Below, in pieces: positions 1 through 5,531 of a stretch of 5,531 nucleotides of DNA; position 1 is the stretch's first letter, and every line of letters starts with the position of its first letter. A program made the position numbers and the translations under genes. The stretch spans positions 1 through 5,531 of the forward strand of contig CALELC010000108.1 of assembly GCA_937904535.1 (NCBI GenBank), read 5' to 3'. The notes under the pieces are model-generated. The model worked only from the letters and a program-made list of their open reading frames with translations, was not told the origin of the DNA and did not search any database. This DNA is from an uncultured Planctomycetaceae bacterium (GTDB taxonomy: Bacteria; Planctomycetota; Planctomycetia; Pirellulales; Pirellulaceae).

Positions 1-462
1 CGGAATCTCTCGCTGTCCCAACCAGTCAAGATACGGAGCTTCCGAGCCATCGCCGGCACGAAAATGCCGCCCCTCATAAAACTCGCGATACGTCGGCAGG
101 TACTGCTTGGGCACAATCCCGAGCACGCGCCCATCACCGATTACCGCGGCGACGTTCATCAACGAACCTTCAACGACCAGCGGCGCACCGACAACCACCA
201 ACTGCCCTGTGCCGCGGTTGGACTCGCAGATCAGCTGCATGCCGGTCGCGACCGCATCTAACAGCGATGAGGTGGTGAACAGATCACCGCAGGAATATCC
301 GCCCAGTGCTAGTTCCGGCAGCAACACGATTTGCGAGGAAGGGACAGCCGCGATTTGCTCGATGCAGTGCTGCGCACAGACGATGGGGTTGCCCACGGCC
401 ACGACCGCCGAGGAAGCCGTGATTCGCAGCAGTCCGTGCTCAAAGACGTTTGAAGTTTCCAA
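1..462 (-). CDS. nadE: Glutamine-dependent NAD+ synthetase, N-terminal glutaminase domain (partial)
   Basis: Only the first 154 codons are in the window; the rest lies beyond the left edge. The family makes NAD+ from deamido-NAD+, ATP and glutamine in the cytoplasm. Its N-terminal nitrilase-type domain releases ammonia from glutamine for the C-terminal synthetase domain. Visible: an opening NVFEHGLLRI (residues 5-14), LLPELALGGYS (47-57) with the expected catalytic Glu50, and VPKQYLPTYREFYEGRHF (117-134) with the expected catalytic Lys119. This last motif is typical of long-form NadE rather than of other nitrilases. The catalytic Cys should lie just outside the window. The reading frame has two adjacent TGA stops about 12 codons upstream and no ATG or GTG before the conserved opening, so TTG at 460-462 is the chosen start. 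It places Glu and Lys close to their positions in the mycobacterial enzyme. No clear ribosome site precedes it. The start is 69 bases after the upstream isomerase-like gene, so co-transcription is plausible. Confidence 0.9.
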   Translation of the reverse strand, partial: METSNVFEHGLLRITASSAVVAVGNPIVCAQHCIEQIAAVPSSQIVLLPELALGGYSCGDLFTTSSLLDAVATGMQLICESNRGTGQLVVVGAPLVVEGSLMNVAAVIGDGRVLGIVPKQYLPTYREFYEGRHFRAGDGSEAPYLDWLGQREIP

Positions 463-494
463 GGGTGTGGCGACTTTGCTGTCAAAAGGAAATG

Positions 495-509
495 GATGAC
501 TCCGTCATC
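495..509 (-). terminator. Small hairpin between isomerase-like gene and nadE, possible weak terminator
   Basis: On the minus strand GATGAC-GGA-GTCATC forms a perfect 6-bp stem with a 3-base loop, 22 bases after the stop codon of the isomerase-like gene. It is followed by CATTTCCTTTT, a short T-rich stretch. It could attenuate read-through into nadE or simply be chance; the stem is short and only moderately GC-rich. Confidence 0.25.
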
Positions 510-531
510 ATCCCAATGAGCGGCGCCAAGT

Positions 532-1464
532 CTAGCCAAGAAACGCGGTTCGCATTTGCAGCAGCAGCGGCGGAATCCGCTCATACGGCGCTTCATGCTC
601 ATACTCCAGTGCCACGAAACCTTGGTAATTGGTTTCGCGGAGGATCTGTGCAATTTGATCAAAATCGGCCGGATAGACCGTGCCGTCGGGTCGACGCATG
701 TTGGGCTTGAGCTGCACGTTGACCGCGTACGGGGCGCTCAGGCGGATGTCGGCGTAGGGGTCTTCGCTAATAAAGTTACCGGTATCGAGGTTGATCCCTA
801 CCCAGTCACTGTCGACTCGCTCGACGATCGCCAACAATTGTTCGGCACTGATCCCGCCGTGATTCTCGATCCCCAGAAACACGCCGTGCTCCGCTGCTGT
901 TTCGGCGCAGCGACTGACTGCGTCGATGATCGCCGTAAGTTTTTCCTCGGAATCACCTAGTTGTTTCGCGGTACCGGCAAAGATCCGCAAGTGAGGAGCC
1001 CCCAGCACCGCGGACCGCTTGATCCAGCTCTGGGTCTCGGCAACTTGGGCGTCGAGTTGCTCGCCGGCCGGCACCGTGAAATCGTTGCCGATGGCCGAGC
1101 CGCTGATCACCGTGCCGGCCAAAAACGCGTGCTGCCGCAGCCGCAGCAAATAGGCGTCATCTGCCTCTGGTGGCAGGAAATAGCCGGTCAGTTCGGCGTC
1201 GCAGCCGAGCGAAGCGCAGTAATCGATGAAGCCGAACAGATCGATCGCTGGACCGTCAGCCGCCGGCTGCTGCGGCTTGCCGCGAAATGTCGAAAAATAC
1301 TTTCGCAGCGAGTAAGCAGCGATCGCTGGACGAAACCGCGGGTCGCCGCGTCGTTCGATCGGTTCGCGTGCGAAGCTGAGTTGCGATGGGCTGGCCGGAA
1401 GAAAATTGCTGGCCGCTCCGGCCGCCGCAACGATCAGACATTGTCGACGGGTAAGGTTCATCAT
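532..1464 (-). CDS. Tat-exported sugar phosphate isomerase/epimerase-like TIM-barrel protein
   Basis: This 310-residue protein belongs to the xylose isomerase-like TIM barrel superfamily (AP endonuclease family 2 fold). The start MMNLTRRQCL is preferred over an in-frame ATG 45 codons upstream. It has GAGAGAG about 7 bases before it, and it opens directly on a twin-arginine signal: TRRQC (5-9), an Ala-rich hydrophobic stretch (11-24), then a probable mature start near 32. Export across the membrane by Tat is therefore inferred. Barrel landmarks are FGFIDYCASLGCDAEL (77-92), LGAPHLRIF (154-162), FLGIENHGG (196-204), GINLDTGNF (223-231), VNVQLK (248-253) and VALEYE (284-289). Likely metal or catalytic residues are Glu200, Asp227 and Glu287. 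The position usually held by a metal-binding His is Gln251. The substrate is unknown; isomerase, epimerase or a non-enzymatic role are all possible. The gene precedes nadE on the same strand and diverges from the serine dehydratase gene. Confidence 0.85.
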   Translation of the reverse strand: MMNLTRRQCLIVAAAGAASNFLPASPSQLSFAREPIERRGDPRFRPAIAAYSLRKYFSTFRGKPQQPAADGPAIDLFGFIDYCASLGCDAELTGYFLPPEADDAYLLRLRQHAFLAGTVISGSAIGNDFTVPAGEQLDAQVAETQSWIKRSAVLGAPHLRIFAGTAKQLGDSEEKLTAIIDAVSRCAETAAEHGVFLGIENHGGISAEQLLAIVERVDSDWVGINLDTGNFISEDPYADIRLSAPYAVNVQLKPNMRRPDGTVYPADFDQIAQILRETNYQGFVALEYEHEAPYERIPPLLLQMRTAFLG

Positions 1465-1715
1465 CGCAGTGCTCTCTCGATGGAAGTAGGCGAGTTCGCT
1501 GATATGGCACCAGTGTAACTCGGCACACCGCGTGGCTTGTGCTGGGGTGTTCCCGTTTTCGCGGGGCAGCGTAGTTCTCATCCACTCGTCGCTCATCACC
1601 GCGCCGCCGTGATTGGTACGAGGATTGAACGGTTAGCTTACGGGCTGTCCGATCGGCCTGTTCGAGTCACGCTCGCAACGTCCCGCCAGCACTGTTCCTC
1701 TCTGCGGTCCTACAC
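1465..1715. promoter_or_regulatory. Divergent intergenic region with presumed back-to-back promoters
   Basis: These 251 bases separate the leftward isomerase-like gene from the rightward serine dehydratase gene, so promoters for both are expected here. No convincing -35/-10 pair was found; TTGAAC at 1625-1630 has only TCCGAT 17 bases later. Two dyads are visible: CGAGTT (1491-1496) with AACTCG (1517-1522), and the imperfect CGGCACA (1521-1527) with TGTGCTG (1538-1544). Either could be an operator, but both are near chance level. The leftward gene has a GAGAGAG ribosome site; the rightward one has none that is clear. Confidence 0.35.
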
Positions 1716-3131
1716 ATGCACAGCATCTTTGAACTGTTCAAAATCGGTGTCGGTCCGTCCAGTTCACACACTGTCGGGCCGATGGTCGCTGCCCATCGCT
1801 TCGCATCGGACCTCGCCGCTGACGCATCGCTGCTCCAGCGAACCAGCGGCATTATCGTCGAGTTGTTCGGTTCGCTAGCGCTCACGGGCGTCGGGCACGG
1901 AACCGACTCGGCCGTCATCGCCGGGCTGAGCGGACTACAACCTGCAACGGTCAATCCAGCAGAACTCGCCGCCGTCGTCGCTCGAGTTCGTGCAAGCGAA
2001 AAACTCACTTTGGCAGAGGGAAAGGAACTGGCATTTCGCGAGTCACAGGACCTGCTGTTTCACCAACAAGAGACCCTGCCGTACCATCCAAACGGACTGC
2101 GGTTCACTGCGGTCGATGACCAGCGGACACCGCTGCTGAGCGACCAGTATTACTCCGTCGGCGGCGGATTCGTGCTCTCGCAAGAAGAAGCCGATTCCGA
2201 GGGCGACACGGACGGCGACGCAGCGATCGCTGTTCCCTATCCCTTCGGCAGCGCTGCGGAGCTGCTCGCTCTGTGCGACCGCCACCAACTGACAATTGAG
2301 GAAATCGTCGACCAGAACGAACGGGTGAGGTTCTCGCGTGAAGCAATCGACGCACAGCTCGACCGCTTGTGGGAAGTGATGCAGCAATGCATCGAGCGCG
2401 GCTGTCAGACCGAAGGCGTATTGCCCGGCGGTCTCCGGGTTCCCCGCCGGGCTCCAGGGATCTACCAGAAGCTGATGCAGCAGGCCGGCGCGGCAGCGAG
2501 CACTGACGCTGACCGCCCATCAGCCAGTGATCCGCTGCGGCAACTGGACTTTGTCAGTCTCTACGCGCTGGCAGTCAACGAGGAAAACGCGGGCGGAGGT
2601 CGGGTCGTCACCGCGCCGACCAACGGCGCGGCCGGAGTCATTCCCGCTGTGTTGATGCACTACCGGACGACTCATGCGGATGCATCGATCGCGGGAGTGC
2701 GGCGGATGCTCAAGACCGCTGGGGCGATTGGGCTGCTGTACACACGCAACGCGTCGCTTTCGGCCGCCGAAATGGGTTGCCAGGGCGAGGTTGGCGTCGC
2801 CTGCTCGATGGCCGCGGGCGGTCTGGCCGCGTGTATGGGCGGGACGCCTGCCCAGATTGCCAACGCCGCTGAGATCGGGATGGAGCACAACCTGGGTCTG
2901 ACCTGTGATCCGGTGGGCGGGCTGGTACAGATCCCGTGCATTGAGCGAAATGCAATGGGAGCGACGAAAGCGATCAACGCGGCTCGGTTGGCTGTGCTTT
3001 ACGGTGATGGCACCCACAAAGTCTCACTCGATAAGGTCATCGAGACGATGCGGCAAACTGGCCTCGACATGAAGAGCAAGTACAAAGAAACGTCGCTCGG
3101 TGGGCTAGCAGTCAACGTAATCAATTGCTGA
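1716..3131 (+). CDS. sdaA: L-serine dehydratase (L-serine ammonia-lyase), iron-sulfur dependent, single chain
   Basis: The enzyme deaminates L-serine to pyruvate and ammonia in the cytoplasm, using a [4Fe-4S] cluster rather than PLP. The 471 residues align along their length with the fused beta-alpha type, as in E. coli SdaA/SdaB. The N-terminal beta domain has FELFKIGVGPSSSHTVGPM (5-23), GSLALTGVGHGTD (52-64) and YYSVGGGF (145-152). The catalytic alpha domain has EGVLPGGLRVPRRAPG (233-248), LAVNEENAGGGRVVTAPTNG (285-304), GCQGEVGVACSMAAGG (354-369), EIGMEHNLGLTCDPVGG (386-402) and IPCIERNA (406-413). Cys355, Cys397 and Cys408 match the cluster-binding cysteines of the family. The last residue is Cys471, matching the C-terminal tail Cys that inserts into the active site in the Legionella enzyme. 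An acidic stretch SEGDTDGD (161-168) is a small local insertion. The ATG start aligns with E. coli; no ribosome site is evident. It appears monocistronic. Confidence 0.97.
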   Translation: MHSIFELFKIGVGPSSSHTVGPMVAAHRFASDLAADASLLQRTSGIIVELFGSLALTGVGHGTDSAVIAGLSGLQPATVNPAELAAVVARVRASEKLTLAEGKELAFRESQDLLFHQQETLPYHPNGLRFTAVDDQRTPLLSDQYYSVGGGFVLSQEEADSEGDTDGDAAIAVPYPFGSAAELLALCDRHQLTIEEIVDQNERVRFSREAIDAQLDRLWEVMQQCIERGCQTEGVLPGGLRVPRRAPGIYQKLMQQAGAAASTDADRPSASDPLRQLDFVSLYALAVNEENAGGGRVVTAPTNGAAGVIPAVLMHYRTTHADASIAGVRRMLKTAGAIGLLYTRNASLSAAEMGCQGEVGVACSMAAGGLAACMGGTPAQIANAAEIGMEHNLGLTCDPVGGLVQIPCIERNAMGATKAINAARLAVLYGDGTHKVSLDKVIETMRQTGLDMKSKYKETSLGGLAVNVINC

Positions 3132-3163
3132 GCCTCCGTTACGGATTTGCACGCTCGTCTACC

Positions 3164-3178
3164 GGGCTATTCGAGCCC
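3164..3178 (+). terminator. Small hairpin after sdaA, possible terminator
   Basis: GGGCT-ATTCG-AGCCC is a perfect 5-bp GC-rich stem starting 33 bases after the sdaA stop codon. No T-run follows directly; the nearest T-rich stretch is at 3192-3200. This makes it a weak candidate for transcription termination. Confidence 0.25.
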
Positions 3179-3242
3179 TCCTTGACAGAAGATTTGTTTT
3201 GCAAGCGAAACCTGCTGCCATGCGTGTGGTTAAACAGGGCGA

Positions 3243-3294
3243 GTCACCGTTTTGACCGGAGTGCCTCCGTTCCGGCTAAAAGCTTTGCGGTGAC
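3243..3294 (+). promoter_or_regulatory. Nested inverted repeats in the leader of the Gly-rich protein gene
   Basis: GTCACCG at 3243-3249 and CGGTGAC at 3288-3294 are a perfect 7-bp inverted pair. Between them lie CGGAG-TGC-CTCCG (3257-3269), an overlapping alternative pair CCGGA/TCCGG (3256-3260 and 3271-3275), and the palindrome AAAGCTTT (3279-3286). The outer arm ends 35 bases before the start codon of the downstream gene. The pairs could fold as a leader RNA or serve as protein-binding dyads. The function is not known; no riboswitch class was recognised. Confidence 0.35.
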
Positions 3295-3329
3295 CTTGAT
3301 TTTCTGTTGCCTTAACCCTGAGCACAACG

Positions 3330-4205
3330 ATGCGTCTGAAGAACCTGGTTGCCCCCGCGATGGCGGCGGCTGTCGTCTTGGCAAGCACCTTACCTACCGT
3401 TTCTGCTCAAGATCAGGAGCAGCGTGGCCGCCGCGGCGACGGCCTCGGCCAGCGCGAAGGTGGCCGCCAAGGTGGGTTCGGTGGTGGTTTTGGCGGCCCC
3501 GGCGGGATGTTCGGCCGCGGCGGCTTCGGTGGCGATATGCTGCTGGTCAGCCTGCTGTCTCAACCTGCCGTCCGTGAAGAGCTTAAGCTCGATCAGGATC
3601 AAATCGCCGGTCTGGATAAACTGGCTGAGCGGCAGCGGCCCCCACGCCCTGACTTCGACTTCCGCAACGCCACCGACGCCGAGCGACAAAGGTTTGCAGC
3701 TCAGATGCAAGAGCAAGCCGCTCAGCGCGCCGCCGAAGCGAAGGAACAGTTGGAAGAATTGCTGCTCCCGGACCAGATGGAACGGCTTGAGCAGATCGCG
3801 TTGCAGGTCCAGGGCCCCAACGCCTTGCTCAGCCCCGAAGTTGCCAAAGCACTCGAGCTGAGCGCTGCCACGACCGCCGCGATGCAGAAGGATTTCGAAG
3901 CCAACGCCGAGAAGACTCGGGAAATGATGACCGCAGCGATGCAGAATCAAAATTTCGAGGGCATCCGCGAGAAAGCGGAGCAAATGCGGTCAGAGCTGGA
4001 GCAGAAGCTGCTGGCGCACTTGACCGGCGAGCAGAAAGCGAAGTTCGAGGAAATGAAGGGTGCTAAATTTGAGCTGCCCGCTAACCCTGGCCCGTTTGGC
4101 CGTGGCGGCTTTGGCGGCGGACAACGCGGCCAAGGTGGCCCCGGAGCCGGCGGACCAGGAGCCGGTGGCCCCGGCGGACGCGGACGCGGCGGCGACCGCC
4201 AGTAG
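3330..4205 (+). CDS. Secreted Gly-rich protein with Spy/CpxP-like helical core
   Basis: This 291-residue protein of unknown function has a classical Sec signal peptide: basic start MRLK, hydrophobic 6-22, and likely cleavage after VSA (24-26). The mature protein has three parts. Residues 32-69 are rich in Gly, Arg and Phe. Residues 70-250 are predicted mainly helical, rich in Glu, Gln, Ala and Met. Residues 252-291 are again rich in Gly, Arg and Pro. The octapeptide FGRGGFGG occurs once in each Gly-rich end (61-68 and 256-263). The core contains repeated Leu-x-x-x-Gln-type segments: LKLDQDQIAGL (85-95), LLLPDQMERLEQI (144-156), LLSPEVAKALEL (166-177) and HLTGEQKAKFEEM (230-242). These resemble the LTxxQ repeats of periplasmic Spy/CpxP-family chaperone or metal-sensing proteins; that link is an inference from pattern. 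No transmembrane segment follows the signal. A role in the envelope is likely, but the partner is unknown. Weak GAG lies about 8 bases before the ATG. Confidence 0.85.
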   Translation: MRLKNLVAPAMAAAVVLASTLPTVSAQDQEQRGRRGDGLGQREGGRQGGFGGGFGGPGGMFGRGGFGGDMLLVSLLSQPAVREELKLDQDQIAGLDKLAERQRPPRPDFDFRNATDAERQRFAAQMQEQAAQRAAEAKEQLEELLLPDQMERLEQIALQVQGPNALLSPEVAKALELSAATTAAMQKDFEANAEKTREMMTAAMQNQNFEGIREKAEQMRSELEQKLLAHLTGEQKAKFEEMKGAKFELPANPGPFGRGGFGGGQRGQGGPGAGGPGAGGPGGRGRGGDRQ

Positions 4206-4248
4206 TCCCGCCGAGGCGACTTCGACCTAGCGCGACCCTATGCTCAGC

Positions 4249-4306
4249 CAGCGACAGACGACGGTGCGGATGTTTGTACACCAACATCCGCCCGTTACTG
4301 TCGTTG
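4249..4306. terminator. Long interrupted hairpin after the Gly-rich protein gene, possible bidirectional terminator
   Basis: Centred on GCGGATGTT (4266-4274) and AACATCCGC (4283-4291), a perfect 9-bp stem with an 8-base loop. Below a single bulged T the stem continues with ACGG/CCGT (4261-4264 and 4292-4295). After a small internal loop it continues with CAGCGACAG/CTGTCGTTG (4249-4257 and 4298-4306, one G-T wobble). This gives about 22 pairs. It begins 43 bases after the stop of the rightward gene and lies between convergent genes. There is no T-run on either side, so it may instead be a repeat element or a transcript-end stabiliser. Confidence 0.5.
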
Positions 4307-4341
4307 TGGCCATATGGAGTGATCTGCGCCGCGTTCCCCGC

Positions 4342-4446
4342 ACTGTAGAACCATTGTCCTCATCCGTTCTACACGCTGCCCCCGTAAAACCATGATTCAG
4401 CACAACGTCCACTAATTAGGAACCATTGAGGCAATGGTTCTACAGT
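4342..4446. repeat. Inverted pair of REP-like palindromic units (105 bp)
   Basis: ACTGTAGAACCATTG at 4342-4356 is exactly inverted as CAATGGTTCTACAGT at 4432-4446, a 15-bp perfect inverted repeat. Each arm is part of a unit of about 30 bases. Read on the minus strand, the right unit is ACTGTAG followed by the palindrome AACCATTG-CCT-CAATGGTT. Read on the plus strand, the left unit is ACTGTAGAACCATTG, then TCCTCA and a diverged second arm ending in GTTCTACA. GTAG followed by an imperfect palindrome is the layout of REP sequences linked to RAYT (TnpA-REP) transposases, and two inverted units resemble a BIME. No flanking target duplication and no transposase are seen. Copy number in the genome cannot be judged from one window. 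Confidence 0.65.
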
Positions 4447-4467
4447 TGCTGCTCAAACCGGGCGTGG

Positions 4468-5055
4468 TTAGAGCACGCCTTTCGTGCTGGGGATGCCGTG
4501 CATCCGTGGGTCAGCCTCAGCGGCCATGCGAATGGCGCGCGCGGTCGTCTTAAAAACCGCCTCGGCAATGTGGTGCGAGTTCTTGCCGTAATGCATCAGC
4601 ACATGCAAATTGCACCGCGCATTGGCGGCCATTGACTGCCAGAAATGCTCGACCAGCTCGCTGTCGAACGTGCCGATCTTCGCCGCCGCAATCGGGGCGT
4701 GATACTCAAACGCATACCGTCCACCCAGGTCGACGGCGCTGGTGACCAGGCACTCGTCCATCGGCAGCGTGAAATGCCCGTAGCGACGGATCCCAGCGCG
4801 ATCGCCGAGCGCCTGATCGATCGCTAGCCCCAGCGCGATGCCGATGTCTTCCGCAGTATGGTGATCGTCGACATGCAGATCGCCTTCGGCATGAACATCC
4901 AAGTCGATCGCGGCGTGCTTGGCTAGCAGGTCCAGCATGTGATCGAGGAACCCGATCCCCGATCGACGTTCGCCCAGACCGGTCCCGTCCAGCGACAGGC
5001 TCAAACGGATATGCGTTTCGTTCGTCTTGCGATCGATGTTGGCGGTTCTGGTCAT
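4468..5055 (-). CDS. hisB: Imidazoleglycerol-phosphate dehydratase
   Basis: The enzyme converts imidazole glycerol phosphate to imidazole acetol phosphate in histidine biosynthesis, in the cytoplasm, using manganese. The 195 residues match the usual monofunctional length; there is no fused histidinol-phosphatase domain. Motifs in order: GIGFLDHMLDLLAKHA (33-48), DLHVDDHHTAEDIGIALG (59-76), RYGHFTLPMDE (91-101), DLGGR (109-113), VEHF (135-138), GKNSHHIAEAVFKTTARA (157-174) and the closing GIPSTKGVL (187-195). The metal-binding residues expected from the family are present: His39, His65, His66, Glu69, His137, His161, His162 and Glu165. ATG at 5053-5055 starts at the usual MTRTA-type opening. 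The nearest purine-rich stretch, AGGA, is too far upstream for a standard ribosome site. The gene lies 72 bases downstream of hisC on the same strand and is probably co-transcribed with it. Confidence 0.97.
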   Translation of the reverse strand: MTRTANIDRKTNETHIRLSLSLDGTGLGERRSGIGFLDHMLDLLAKHAAIDLDVHAEGDLHVDDHHTAEDIGIALGLAIDQALGDRAGIRRYGHFTLPMDECLVTSAVDLGGRYAFEYHAPIAAAKIGTFDSELVEHFWQSMAANARCNLHVLMHYGKNSHHIAEAVFKTTARAIRMAAEADPRMHGIPSTKGVL

Positions 5056-5127
5056 GGAAAGCCAAAGTTCCTGTGCAACAGGACGCTCAAGGGCGTCGGC
5101 GAAATAAAGGTAGAGAAAAGCGAACTG

Positions 5128-5531
5128 CTAGACGGTCGATGATTTTCGGGCTTCTAACCAACCTTCTAGCAGATCCATACAGGCATCGACCTCCTGATCG
5201 CTGCCGACGGAAATTCTTAAACCGTCGCCATAGCCAGGATAATTCATATAGCGAATCAAATAACCGTTCGCCTTGCAGTGCTGATACATCGCTTCATGCT
5301 CACCGCTCGGATGCCGGCACCACAAGAAATTGGCCTGGGAGGGCGTGACATCAAAGCCCATTCCGCTTAGCCGCTGTGCCATCCGCTCGCGCGTGGCCAG
5401 GAGTGTCGCCCGAGTCTGTGCAAGCCACTCGGTGCTGCTGATCGCGGCCGTCGCTGCGGCGATCGAAATCATGTCACAGTTGTAGCTGTCTTTGATCTTC
5501 GCCAGTTCGGCGACCACGTGCGGCTGTGCGA
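5128..5531 (-). CDS. hisC: Histidinol-phosphate aminotransferase, C-terminal part (partial)
   Basis: The enzyme transfers an amino group from glutamate to imidazole acetol phosphate, giving histidinol phosphate. It is a PLP-dependent class I/II (fold type I) aminotransferase of the cytoplasm. The last 133 residues are visible and open to the right edge; the PLP-binding lysine lies outside the window. Support comes from the segment ELAKIKDSYNCDMISIAAAT, close to the KDSYN segment typical of HisC, and from QANFLWCR (SQANFLW resembling the family's S-x-A-N-F motif). The helix-strand end GLRISVGSDQEVDACMDLL carries the conserved substrate-binding Arg of the LRI(S/T)VG motif. It ends with TAG at 5128-5130. 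Its neighbour hisB acts one step earlier in the same pathway, which strengthens the call over other aminotransferases of this fold. Confidence 0.93.
   Translation of the reverse strand, partial: AQPHVVAELAKIKDSYNCDMISIAAATAAISSTEWLAQTRATLLATRERMAQRLSGMGFDVTPSQANFLWCRHPSGEHEAMYQHCKANGYLIRYMNYPGYGDGLRISVGSDQEVDACMDLLEGWLEARKSSTV

Noticed and set aside
107..499. Plus-strand 130-codon open frame
   Set aside because: It lies opposite nadE, whose minus-strand frame has clear family motifs; the plus-strand product has no recognisable feature.
961..1518. Plus-strand 185-codon open frame
   Set aside because: It is antisense to the TIM-barrel gene, is rich in Arg as expected from a shadow frame, and has no recognisable motif.
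1465..1599. Longer N-terminus for the TIM-barrel protein (start at 1599)
   Set aside because: It would bury the twin-arginine signal 45 residues inside the protein; the start at 1464 has a ribosome site and places the signal at the N-terminus.
3182..3210. TTGACA at 3182-3187 as a sigma-70 type -35 box
   Set aside because: The sequence at 16-18 bases downstream (around GCGAAA) bears no resemblance to a -10 box.
3390..3983. Minus-strand 197-codon open frame
   Set aside because: It is antisense to the helical core of the secreted protein; low-complexity GC-rich coding often leaves the opposite strand open.
4136..4185. DNA-level tandem repeat in the Gly-rich tail
   Set aside because: The repeating GPGAGGPGAGG codons are explained by low-complexity coding; units are few and imperfect, and there is no sign of a separate repeat element or CRISPR array.
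4342..4446. Complete MITE or transposon with target duplication
   Set aside because: The bases flanking the inverted repeat (CCGC on the left, TGCT on the right) are not a duplication, and internal copies of the arm fit paired REP units better.
4206..4467. Small gene in the convergent gap
   Set aside because: Open frames here are short, overlap the hairpins and lack any coding signature or ribosome site.

Overview
The window reads as ordinary chromosomal DNA from a GC-rich bacterium, most likely a planctomycete of the Rhodopirellula/Blastopirellula type. That assignment is an inference. It rests on a Tat-exported sugar isomerase-like protein, a secreted Gly-rich protein of a style common in that group, generally weak or absent Shine-Dalgarno sequences, loose gene spacing, and a long-form glutamine-dependent NAD synthetase. 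No phage, plasmid, CRISPR, rRNA or tRNA sequence was seen.

Layout from left to right. (1) 1-462, minus strand: N-terminal nitrilase-type domain of glutamine-dependent NAD+ synthetase (nadE), running off the left edge. (2) 532-1464, minus: a Tat-signal xylose isomerase-like TIM-barrel protein, upstream of nadE on the same strand. (3) 1465-1715: divergent intergenic region. (4) 1716-3131, plus: a complete single-chain iron-sulfur L-serine dehydratase (sdaA type). (5) 3132-3329: leader region with nested inverted repeats. (6) 3330-4205, plus: a secreted protein with two Gly-rich ends and a helical core resembling Spy/CpxP LTxxQ proteins. (7) 4206-4467: gene-free convergent region holding a long interrupted hairpin and a 105-bp pair of inverted REP-like units. 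(8) 4468-5055, minus: hisB (imidazoleglycerol-phosphate dehydratase). (9) 5128-5531, minus: C-terminal part of hisC (histidinol-phosphate aminotransferase), cut by the right edge.

The genes are mostly housekeeping. hisC and hisB form a histidine biosynthesis pair, SdaA turns serine into pyruvate and ammonia, and NadE makes NAD+. The isomerase-like protein and the Gly-rich protein are exported, and their substrates or partners cannot be read from the sequence. The least ordinary part is the structured DNA at 4249-4446, above all the 15-bp perfect inverted repeat whose arms begin with a GTAG-plus-palindrome unit, as in REP sequences mobilised by RAYT transposases. No new multi-gene system is evident.
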